NCBI GenBank assembly: GCA_032358165.1
Contig: JAALGY010000023.1
Coordinates: forward strand, 2,418,001 to 2,482,000
DNA: 64,000 nucleotides
Direction: 5' to 3'
Origin: Diplosphaera chodatii
Lineage: Eukaryota > Chlorophyta > Trebouxiophyceae > Prasiolales > Stichococcaceae
Positions 36,690-46,300 of this stretch are shown here, piece after piece. Position 1 is the stretch's first letter, and each line of letters begins with the position of its first letter. Position numbers and translations under genes: made by a program. The notes under the pieces were generated by a model that saw nothing but the letters and a program-made list of their open reading frames with translations, ran no database searches and was not told the DNA's origin.

Positions 36690-38809
36690 ATGCAGAGGAT
36701 AGAAGGCATTCCTTCAGACAGCGATTCGGAGAACAGCTCACTCGAGGATGAGGTGCGTAGGGGCTGCGCATGGCAGATGTGCTGGCATGACGGCTCCGCA
36801 ATAAGGAACGCTGCCGATATATCAAGCTTGCTGGCAAACTTCCGAGAATGCACTTCAGATGCGATATGAGCGCAGTCCGACATGTTTGTCGCCTGTGCAG
36901 GAGGCGGCGGTGGTGGCCGGCGGCGCAGACCGCAGGGCGCAGCGGCCCCGCATCAACAACACAGACGCGCTGCAGGTCGGGAGCGTGGCTGTCAGCGGAG
37001 GCACATATACGATGTCGCTTGTCAACACACAGCGTTGGCTGCAGAGGTGCCCAGTATGCGGTGGCGAGCCGGACGAGAATGGCCACTGTGTGGCACGATG
37101 CAGCAGGCATCAACTCCGCTGTTGTCCGCAGGAAGCGCTGGAGGAGATAGCCTGGCCGGAAAACCTGCCGTGGGATGAGGCACAAGCAGTGGTGGCTGAC
37201 GCGCCAACAGCAGTACAAAATGTGGACGATGATCTCGAGCGGGAACTGGCATTTTACAACCAGGTGAGCTGGACACCAGCGCCTCTGCTCCCCTTCTCGG
37301 CGGAGGTCTTGCCCTATGCAGTCTCGTGAGCGTAGTGGGCACGCTGTATGGCTGGGCTGCACATACATGCTGCCATGGTGGCATCAGTGCGGAGCTGCAA
37401 GTGCGCTGCTGTAAAGTCGGCTACAGCACCGAGGGAGGCCAACCAACACCAGCACGTGGATGTATATCCCAGGCGCTGGGCGCAGCGCGGGTGGCGATCG
37501 CTAAGATGGAGGCGGCGGGGGTGCCGTGGCGGAGACCAGCGGACTACTATGCGGAGATGGTCAAGACGGACGACCACATGCTGAAGGTCCGGGAGCAGCT
37601 GGCGCACGAGCAGAAGCAGATCGAGGAGGCCGCTCAGAGGTCAGCTCACGTGTGACTGACGTACTCACAGGCCGGCCAGTGACGGGAGATCCTGGCGCCG
37701 TGGGGCGGTGGGCCAAATCAGTATGCCAGCATGTCAGGCCTATTGGCAGCAGGCACAGCTGTTGTAAGGTAGAATTCACTGGTGGTCAGCGTGTCGGTTG
37801 CACCATCGTGGTAGGCGAAAGCAGCGGGAGGCGAAGAAGTATGGGAAGCAGGTGGCGGCGGAGGTGCGGAAGGAGCGCTCCGCGTCAAAGAAGGCCAACG
37901 TGGACGTGATGACCAAGCTGCGCAAGCAGCGGGCCAAGAGGTGCAGTCTGCACAGTGTGTGGCTGCTGCAGCCAACTGCGGTGTAACCAACTAAATGGGA
38001 CATGATGGATGGTCGTCAGCTATTGAACGGCATGGAACTGTTGGCAATGTACACCTTCTGTGCTAGTGTTGTCCTCCAGTCGGCTACCATGTGCGCTGCA
38101 GCGGCTATGAAGGGGAGCTGGATGTGGATGCGGTGCTGGAGGGCCGCAGCAGCGGCGGCGCCGGCCGGGGCCGGGGCAGGGGCGCCACGGCAGGTGCTGC
38201 TGCGCAGCTCTCTGCTTGCCTTCGAGCAGCAGCTTCGCTACTGGATTGCGCGCACGCAGGCGCTGAGCTGCAGCAACACCACCGCACCACCCAATGCTGA
38301 CGGTCGTTCAAACGCGCTGTCCAGGGGGACGCGGCGGGGCAGGCGCCAAGCGGGAGGCGAAGAACAGCAAGTACGGCTTTGGGGGCCCCAAGCGCGCGGG
38401 CAAGCGCAACGACGCCGCGTCGGCCGCCGACATGGAGGGCTTCCGCACCAGCCGGGCAGAGGGCCGTGGTGAGTGGCGTTTCAAGAACTTATGCCATGTG
38501 TATGTGAACATTTCTGCTTGATACTGGCACAAACATTCCTCAGGGGACAAACCTTAGTTCCTGCAGTGTATCAGCCTGTGTCTTGCTGCACTTGGTGCAG
38601 TCAGGTGCCGACTTTGATCCTCACGTGCCTGACAGGCCGGGGCCGTGGCCGAGGGGGCAGCGGCGGGCGGGGGGGCGGGCGGGGGGGGCGGCGGCGGCCG
38701 GGGGGCCGGCGGTCCCTCGCCGGGGGGCGTGCGCGCCGGGCGCGCCAAGAAGGGCGGCGGCAAGCCCAACAGGCCGGGCAAGGCGCGGCGCGCGGCGGCG
38801 CGGGGCTAG
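36690..38809 (+). CDS. EBP2: EBP2, nucleolar rRNA-processing protein
   Basis: EBP2 is needed for 27S pre-rRNA processing and 60S subunit assembly in the nucleolus. Exons: 36690-36752 (acidic, SDSDSENSSLEDE), 36901-36975 (RPRINNTDALQ), 37132-37263 (EEIAWPENLPWDEA, DDLERELAFYNQ), 37471-37639 (VPWRRPADYYAEMVKTDDHM), about 37814-37940 (EAKKYGKQVAAEVRKERSAS), 38085-38190 (YEGELDVDAVLEG), 38320-38467 (EAKNSKYGFGGPKRAGKRND), and a last exon ending RAKKGGGKPNRPGKARR and a stop at 38809. The WR.PADYYAEM and KYGFGG..R..KRN blocks are diagnostic. The last exon holds a long Gly/Ala insertion over G-runs. A 3' site at 38635 would put the wrong (Arg-Gly) frame in; one at 38660 restores the conserved tail. 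Confidence 0.88.
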
Positions 38810-38977
38810 AGCAGGACTGCTTCGCGGCGTCGCAGTCACTGTTTGTACTGCGTTGCGCTGCGGGGCGTTTTCGTTGGAAGTCAGCTGTGTGCAAAGGTGA
38901 TTGTAAACAGGACATTTGTCTGTCATGTGTCCAAGATAATGCCAAGAATGCGTACGGCATTTTGACTGTGCTTCGGA

Positions 38978-39056
38978 TGCGGCAAGCGTCAGCAGCTGGC
39001 ATACCATTGCTGGCGGCGCAGCCGCCAGCACAGCCAGGCATCCTGTGGCACCAGCT
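38978..39056. repeat. copy 1 of an 80-95 bp direct repeat
   Basis: Contains CGGCGCAGCCGCCAGCACAG and the flanking block ATGCGGCAAGCGTCAGCAGC, matched by the copy at 39262-39356. Both copies share ATTGCTGG.GGCGCAGCCGCCAGC and GCATCCTG.GGCA. The pair lies inside the minus-strand gene model and may be a duplicated exon or intron edge. Confidence 0.7.
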
Positions 39057-39889
39057 TGTAGATACGGAACGGAACACCATACCCCACCACCCCAACCACC
39101 ACTTGTGCTGGCAGCGGAATTGCTGTCGTAAGCAATCCGACTGAGCCGTCTTGTAACGTCGTCACAAGCCGCTGCCGCGAGCAGCACCAACAATAGTGAG
39201 CAGCCGAAGGCAACATTAGTTCGTGGCGCACCATTTGTCTATGCCCAGCAATCCCAAGCGTGTTCACATGCGGCAAGCGCCAGCAGCATGCCATTGCTGG
39301 GGGCGCAGCCGCCAGCGCTGCCAACTGTGCTGGCCTGCACAGGCATCCTGCGGCATTTGAGAGGCATTCCCTGGCTTCGTTCTGCGTTACTAGTGTTCAC
39401 CTCATCCCGGAAGGTGGATGGAGTAACAAGTGGCAGCAGCAACGCACGCTGCTGCTGAAAGCCAACAGCACCACACGGCATACAACACAGGTGTCAGTGG
39501 TCACAGGCACGGTGTGTATGCTAGGCAGCTCGCACACTTCCTTGCCGCCGTTCTGAATGAATGAAGGCGGTTATGTCCCATATACTCAGTCCACTGGTCA
39601 CACAACAATCAATGCTGGTGTCCAAGAACTGTGGAGCACCAGGGTTCAGCACAAAGGCCGACACCCTGGATGCACCCGAAGGCACAAGGGGAAACAACTC
39701 AAAACCATCAAGGCTCAAAGGAGTGCAGCTGCCGTACATGACGCAGGCGGCGGGCTCAGCCCGGCAGGAGGAACCCGGCGGGCACATAGGCAAAGCATAG
39801 CAGGTGGCTGGCAAAGCCGTTCTCCTCTTTTCTCCTCTGCACACCGGCTTCTGCTTGTCCATTACGCCCTCTGTGATGCTCGAACGCAC
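38989..39889 (-). CDS. partly resolved cysteine-containing protein, probably secreted
   Basis: Two stretches on minus read like real exons. About 39800-39590 gives CPPGSSCRAEPAACVMYGSC, then SLDGFELFPLVPSGASRVSA and LDTSIDCCVTSGLS. About 39165-39045 gives VGLLTTAIPLPAQVVVGVVG and YGVPFRIYKLVPQ. Between and after them the frames are broken, so neither the true start nor the end is known; 39889 and 38989 are only the limits of open frames. Paired cysteines and absence of charged runs suggest an extracellular protein. It is not a match I recognise. A tRNA gene lies immediately upstream. Confidence 0.35.
39262..39356. repeat. copy 2 of the direct repeat
   Basis: Partner of 38978-39056, about 285 bp away in the same orientation, with a few substitutions and a roughly 15-bp insertion in the middle (GCTGCCAACTGTGCTGGCC region). 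Confidence 0.7.
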
Positions 39890-39906
39890 CTTCTAGGGTG
39901 CAAAAT

Positions 39907-40019
39907 TGGAGGTGCGGGGTATCGATCCCCGTACCTTCTGCAATTTCGAAAGTGCTGAAGACGCGATGAGTCATTAAACCCTTGCGAAGCAGACGATCTA
40001 CCATGTGATCTACACCCCC
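39907..40019 (-). tRNA. tRNA-Ala (anticodon CGC) with a 40-nt intron
   Basis: Read on minus from 40019: acceptor GGGGGTG, TA, D stem GATC / loop ACATGGTA / GATC, G, anticodon stem TCTGC, loop TTCGCA...T with anticodon CGC at 39986-39984, 40-nt intron 39982-39943 after position 37, stem GCAGA, variable AGGTA, T arm CGGGG-ATCGATA-CCCCG, acceptor CACCTCC and discriminator A. All four stems pair (one G-T in the acceptor), and the mature length is 73. An intron between positions 37 and 38 is the canonical eukaryotic place. The B box (GGATCGATACC) fits RNA polymerase III promoters. The D stem is self-complementary GATC/GATC. Confidence 0.9.
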
Positions 40020-41183
40020 TTGTTACAATTGCTGTGCTTCCAAAATATATGTAAACGTTATGCCGCTGCATAAATAAACAACGATGCGCCCCATCGTGCC
40101 CATCGATGCTGTCCAGCAGCGGCGGCGCTGCCCATCATGCCATGTGGCGCTGCCCATTGCCTTTAATCAGGCGGCACACGTTCCCAGCAGCCAGACGCGT
40201 TGCTTGCGTCCGTGGCACTCTTTCACAGTGTGAGTTCGGGCACATCCGGACATGTTTGGTTGCACGCAGCATTCACCTGCTATGTGACCAGTGGAGTATC
40301 TGGGATACATACAGCATCACTATCATCGGCGCAGCCTCCAGCTTTGACGGGCTGAGGCCCAGCTCGAGCCGGATGCTGGTGGGATGCAGCACCAGCAGCA
40401 TCCAGCAGGGCAATGCAGCGCACTGGGCGCAGCCGCCCAGCGGCTGCGCAAAGGCAGGCGCTGGGGCCAGCCAAAATTAAAGTAGCCGCCTGGGTGTTTG
40501 AAGTCATTGTGCATGTGCGCTACTATCACTGTTGGCCAGCGCTGCGCGCTGGCCGTGATGACTTGTTGGGGCAGGTATAGCACTGCCCACTCGTCCCTGC
40601 TCACGCCCAGCGGCTGACGTTGCCCTTATCCCTATGGACTCAACCATCGCAGCCAAGGTGTATGTGGCTTGCTGACGTGGCACATGCTTTGCTTCTCGCC
40701 TATCAAATATGTCCAGGACAGGCAGGCTTGCAACCTACCGTAGATTAGTGCTACACGTTTTTGGTTACGAGCATTGACTTCATGTGTGACCAGTGGAGCA
40801 TACGTGTACAGGATTTAACCGCCTTCATTGTGATTGCGCTGATTGCGCGTCATGCTGTAATGCGGAATGTAGCCAGTTCACCTGAAATGCTGGTCCTCAC
40901 ATCGGGCTCGTGCTCTATTTACTATGAAAGTGCTTGACCTTTATATGCACGGTGCAGCTGTCGGCACGGTACCAAATCGTGTGCAGCTTTCAGGCATATC
41001 TGACACTATAACATCGATGCATCAATAAAATGCGCAGCATCTGAGATGATGTGCCGAATGTGTGAATGCAGGTCGCACTGTGCCAACCATCCCGTCACCG
41101 GTATGACGTCCACCTTGCGACAACCACCCATACAGACCAACGGATCCTCCAGTGTTGTTCCTCAAAGTCTCTGCCCGCGCAAA
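40020..41183. other. gene-poor stretch
   Basis: No convincing coding exon. A plus frame at 40285-40480 (ITIIGAASSFDGLRPSSSRM) is open but has no support at its ends. The 13-mer TGTGACCAGTGGA occurs at 40283 and 40785 here and inverted at 39590. AATAAA-like sequences are seen at 40073 (taaataaac) and 41026 (aataaaatg). Base composition is more AT-rich than in the coding parts. Confidence 0.4.
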
Positions 41184-42542
41184 TCATAGCGGCTGCACAC
41201 ACACGAAACTCTTGCGGTTGCCGACGGTGAGCGTCAGGTCGTCCTCGATGATGCGGAAGTCGCGGAAGCCGTGCGCCGCGCTGCCTGGGAACTGGATCTC
41301 CGCCCGGCCATTGTCATCCTGCGAAACGCTTACACCCGCAGGTCGTGCTCTGATTCGACAGCCACAGCCATTGACAACTGTGAGTAACACATGAGCAACC
41401 CTGGTAAGAGCCAGGCAGGCAATCATGGCTCCTTTGGGCCCTATGCATGCCGCTGTTGGAGGCCATGCACATGTGATGCAATCTACACAACAGCAAAATA
41501 CCATGGATGGATTGTGCTCCTTCATGGCAGCCACCCAGCGCTCGCGATCCTCAGGGTGCTTGGGGAAGATGGCCACGCCAGAGAAGTACACGTCCTGCCG
41601 ACCTTGTTTCTGCAGTGGAGCCCGGAAGTGTTGCACAGTGTTTTGGCACGCATTTGGCAATGTGCATGTGGGTGATGGCGGATTCGTCAGCCTCAAAGAT
41701 GGCCCTATAGACAGGCCCCTCGTGTACGACTGTGTTGCATCTGTGCTCCTTGCTGGAAGAGAGATCAACCTCGCCAGTGACTTCAAAGTGGCCCAGGGTC
41801 TTCTGGATGCCTTCGACGCCGTCCAAGTCCCCTCCAATGACCTACAAGCCCGTATTTCAGCCATCGACATGAGGTGGCTGCATTGGCGCCTACGTAGGCT
41901 TGTCGTTTACGATCATTGGAACAAGGGTGCAGCAGTGTGCTGGTCCTGCACTCGTGTGGACCTGGAAGCTGGCTTCTGTCGAGTACTGGTCCGGCGACTC
42001 CACGCCCTGCAGCAGCTGCACGCCCTGCAGGTGCAGCTGCAGGCAGCCAACAAGAGGGCTGGTGTTTACGGCCTGCCGAACTTGCTTCAGAGCCACACAC
42101 TATGTTGGCATCACAGCACATACCCACCCTCCTGATGCTATCAGCTCGACATGGCATGCACCTTGAGGTCCTTGGGACCAAACTGGTTGAAGGTGAGCGT
42201 GCCCAGTGTCAGCGAGCCGTCGGCGTCCACGAAGTTTGTGTTGTTAAGCACCTGGCGGAAGCGGCCGCGGATGCTCTCTGCCGTGATCTGTGGAGGATGG
42301 AAACACATCAGCGTGAGGCCTGTAGTGCCGGAAGGTGCACAGCGCACAGCAGCTTCTGTGGGTCAAGATGAGGTGCGATTGGGCACTCTGCATGCAATCA
42401 ATCGATACCTCGGGAATGCCCTGCTCTTGTACGATGCTATCGATCTGCTCCAATACTGGCAGGGCATCTGGCGGAAATGCAGTGGCGGCGTCATTGGTCC
42501 GGATGACGTCCCTGAGCTGTTGCGTGAGCTCGGGCAGCTGAT
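41184..42542 (-). CDS. unrecognised protein, multi-exon, 5' end not fixed
   Basis: Good exons in order on minus: 42542-42409 (DQLPELTQQLRDVIRTNDAA, PDALPVLEQIDSIVQEQG), 42287-42162 (ITAESIRGRFRQVLNNTNFV, LTLGTLTFNQFGPKDLK), about 42045-41969 (LHLQGVQLLQGVESPDQYST), about 41840-41660 (GDLDGVEGIQKTLGHFEVTG, VYRAIFEADESAITHMHIAK), then 41616-41510 after an apparent 55-bp intron (DVYFSGVAIFPKHPEDRERW), and 41318-41184 (NGRAEIQFPGSAAHGFRDFR, IIEDDLTLTVGNRKSFVCVQ, stop). The first exon(s) and targeting signal lie somewhere in 42543-43320. The last exon is faintly like the C-terminus of plastid fibrillins (PAP family), but the rest does not support that strongly. Confidence 0.5.
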
Positions 42543-43365
42543 CTGTGGATGTGGCTGCGACCATATGCCGGCAGGCCTGCGGCCGTCGGCACGCGCGCTG
42601 CAGGGCTGGGGTGCACCTGCATCAGGGTGCATTGCTGACCAGCTGACCAATCGCTGATTCTTCAGCAATTGCATCCGAAATGGCAAGGCACATCGTGTAT
42701 TGGGAGCACCGTGCAAATAAGCATCCAGTAAGACACTTTTGGCACCTGAAACCCGACCGCGGCGAAACAAGCCGTGCATGTGGCTGATGGATCAGTCCAC
42801 TCTGGCAGGTGTGCCGAGCTTGGGCCTGCATCCTGGCACTGGGCGTGAAGCTAATCAGCTTTCAGCAGGTGCTGAACTGCGCTGTGCGTGATGAGGGACT
42901 GATCGGTCGTGGCCACACAGGGATGCCTCTGTGTGTCTGGTACCTGCTTCCTGCTGGCAGCTTCCAGGCGTACCTGGAGTCCGCACCTTCGTGCGTCCGG
43001 AGTGGCAGGCTGCACTCGCTGCTGCTACTGCCATCCCGGCCAGAAAGCTCTGTGCACCTTCCACTGGTGTGCACTACCGCTTGTGACCGCTCTCTGCTCT
43101 GTCTTACACCATTGCAACACAGGTAGTGAACAGGTGCTCTGAGCCGAGGTTGTCACCGTCATGACAGCAAACGGCACAACCTTTGGTACGTCAAGGTGTA
43201 TGGCTGCACTGGGGTAGATAGAGGCGTTGACGCTAGAGATAGCTTGTAGGTCCTCTCTGACATGCATGCTAGTCAGCGGCACACACACTAGACGCATTGC
43301 TCGGGAGGTGCACAGCATCATGCGCGGCTCGCCGATCAGGTATCAAGCTGGCTGATGCGCTGACT
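42543..43365. other. divergent spacer with probable 5' exon(s) of the minus gene
   Basis: Between the last firm exon of the minus-strand gene and the aminopeptidase start. A minus frame near 43295-43150 (MHVREDLQAISSVNASIYPS) could be an N-terminal exon but was not tied by phase to the rest. It should also hold the promoter of the aminopeptidase gene. Confidence 0.35.
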
Positions 43366-46300
43366 ATGAGCATCAAGGGCACGCCTCGTGGCGGCGGGAC
43401 CTACGGCAAGCACTGGAGCCATGAGACCGTGCCAATTGCCGGTGAGGCGTCGCTGTCAGCAGGAGGAGACGGGCATTGCAGCTGTATCACACAAGCTAAA
43501 GCCATTATACAGCTGAAGCCATTATTGCAGCTCAACGTGGTCTGTGCGCAGGCGATGACTACTCGCAGTACGGATCAGAGCCCTCCACGCCGCTGGATGG
43601 CCCGGGCTACCGCCCCGACCAGGTGAGCACCCGCATGCTGCTCCGACCGATCGCGTCAAGCTTCCATTGGCTTCTCTGAAGCCTGCCATCTTGAAGCCCT
43701 GAAGGCGATGCCGAGTGCACGCCGCCAGCACAACTAGCAAATTGTTGACCCACTGCTCCCCATGGCCTGCAGGTGTTCGACCTATCGCTGGACTACGACG
43801 ACGACGAGGACCTGCTGCTGGACTGGCGGCCGCAGGGGGCGCGCCTGGTGTGCTGCGGCTGGGGGCTGCCCTGCATCCTGCCCGAGTGGTGGTACCGCCT
43901 GCTGCCGCGGCAGCGCCGGGTGAGACCTGACGTTCCAACTTCACTTTCACCCCTACGTTGGTTGGCGGAATGGCAAATGGATGCTGCAGTGATATGGCAG
44001 CACACAAGGGCGTCAAGCGCAGCTGACAGCAGCTGAGCTCGCATGTTCCAACCCGCTTGCAGGTGATCCTGATATGCTTTGGCAGCGTCGCGGCGGCAGC
44101 GCTGCTGCTGGTCGCCGCTGTCGTCCTGCTGGGCGTGCAGATCAGTGGCTTTGGCTTCCAGCACCGCGCCGCGCCCGGCCAGGCCGGCGGCAGTGACGCC
44201 TGCAGCTGGGACGCTTTCCGCTTGCCGCCGCATGCAGTGCCTACACAATACAATCTCACATTCGACGTGTCATTTGATGCGCCAGCCCAGGTGAGGCAGG
44301 CTGATATCCCCGCTAGCTGTGTTTAGCTAGGTACACGATGCATGTCATAGTGCTTCGGCCGTCATATTGCCCCAAGGCATGAATAATTTGCGTCCGTCCA
44401 CAGGTGAATGGTAGAGCTGACATTGGTGTTGACATCAGCGAGCCGTCCCGCTGCGTCGTGCTGCATGCGGTGCACCTCAACTTCACCAGCATCGAGTTTG
44501 CCTCACAGACAGGTGCCCCTGACTGTTGATAAGTCAGCAGCAGGCCATGTGGGTCACCTGTCGATGCTGCGCCGTACGGCATCATGCATACTCAGCAGAT
44601 CCAGATCTTCGCAGGCACATGGAAGCAGTCAGCAGGTCAGCGAGATCAGGTGCTGCTGAAGTTTCCAAATCCCCTGCCGAGAGGGCGCGGGCTGCTGTCG
44701 CTGCAGTTCCAGTATGCCCTGCGGCCAGGCCTCAGTGGCTTATATCTGGCGACCTCCAAATGTGAGCATGCTTAAGGGTCGTAGCAATTGTCAAGATTAA
44801 AATTGCGCTCATATAAAGGCAAAGAAGTCGGTTGTTGGGAGCTGACTGCCTGAGGCAGTAGCAGTGACAATGGCCTCACCATGCGTGCTTGCGCACCCTT
44901 GCAGCCGTCGATGGGAAGGAGCAGGAGTTTGCGATCACCGACTTCGAAGCGACAGCAGCACGCAAGGCCTTCCCCTGCTTCGACGAGCCCCAGCTCAAGG
45001 TGATGCACCCAGCGGCGGGCCTGGCGCAGCAACATGACACACCACACACATGGTGACGATGTGGTCGCTGTTACATCATGCGGAACAGCAGACAGTGCAA
45101 TGACGCTTGATCTATCGCTGCTCCAGGCGCCTTTCCAGCTGCAGCTGACGGCGCCCACGGGGCTGGCAGCCGTGTCCAACACGCACGAGGTGTCTGAGCA
45201 GGATGTTGGGGGCGGCCGCACCCGCCACGTGTTTGCCCTGACGCCGCCCATGTCCACCTACCTGTTTGCCATGGTGGGGCGCGCCCGCAACATGCTACCA
45301 GCGCCCTGGGGAAAAGATGGCACATACTGAGCTCTGAGTGATTTGTTGTGGACAATGTGGACAAGGCGCACTTCATGATTCGAATTGATCACGACATGGT
45401 GCTGTGGCAGGTGGTCGGCAACATGAGGTATGTACACTGGGAGGTGGGCAGCGTCACAATCCGCGTGTGGGCGGTGCCTGGCCGGTGAGGCATTGAGCAT
45501 AGACCTTGCCCGCTGCGTGCGCATCTCGGTGCAGAACCAACCTCAAGCCGCTGTTGTCAGTATGTGACATGGATGCCAGTATTCTGCAGGCCTAAGGCTC
45601 AGCTGGACAGTGCAGCCAAAGTCGCCACTGTTCTGCTTCCCTACTACGAGAAGCTGTTCGGCATGCCATACCCTCTGCAAAAGCTTGATCTGGTGTGTGA
45701 CATCAGCAAACTGAGCTGCTAACAGTCATCACAAGCTGCTCAGCCGAAGACTGCTTTCGCAGTGATATGACAGGTATCATGCTTGCACAACCTACTGAAT
45801 TAAACGAGTGCTATTACTGCTGACTGCAGGTTGCTGTCCCGGAGTATGCCGGGGGAGCCATGGAGAACTGGGGCCTGATCACATTTCGTGAGTCGTACCT
45901 GCTGGCAGACCCAGAGATGGCCGGCCTGCAGGAGCAGCTGGGGGTCGCATCCATCATTGCCCACGAGATGGCGCATATGGTGCGTCCCCACCTCAAGCCT
46001 CCCAGCAGTCTCCTTCAGGTGTTCATTCGCTTTCAAGGGTTTAGGTGATGTGTGATCGTGATGTCTTGTAAGGCATCACATGCTAGCAAAGCTGCCCACA
46101 ATCACACCAAAAGCAGCCAAGAAAGCTGGTGCAGGATCGTCTCGATGAAGTTGGCTGTCCGATGGCTGAGCATCGCTCAACTTCGTGTGCAGTGGTTTGG
46201 TGACACGGCCACCTTCGCATTCTGGGGCGACCTGTGGCTGGCTGAGGGCCCGGCAACATACTTCGAGGTGAGGCTGCTCCATCCTTTTTCACCTCCTCTG

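Noticed and set aside
36499..37368. 289-codon minus-strand frame
   Set aside because: Overlaps the first exons of EBP2 on plus; content is Ser/Arg/His-rich antisense translation with no family match.
39741..40004. Protein-coding frames crossing the tRNA gene on minus
   Set aside because: The full cloverleaf with a phased intron explains this stretch better than the frames do.
40260..40480. Plus-strand exon of a secreted protein (CDQWSIWDTYSITIIGAAS)
   Set aside because: No matching splice sites or neighbouring exons; the frame shares a short repeated block with 39.6 kb, so a decayed duplicate is as likely.
41184..42542. Calling the minus-strand gene a plastid fibrillin (PAP family)
   Set aside because: Only the last exon and one inner exon give a faint likeness; key motifs could not be confirmed, so it is left unnamed.
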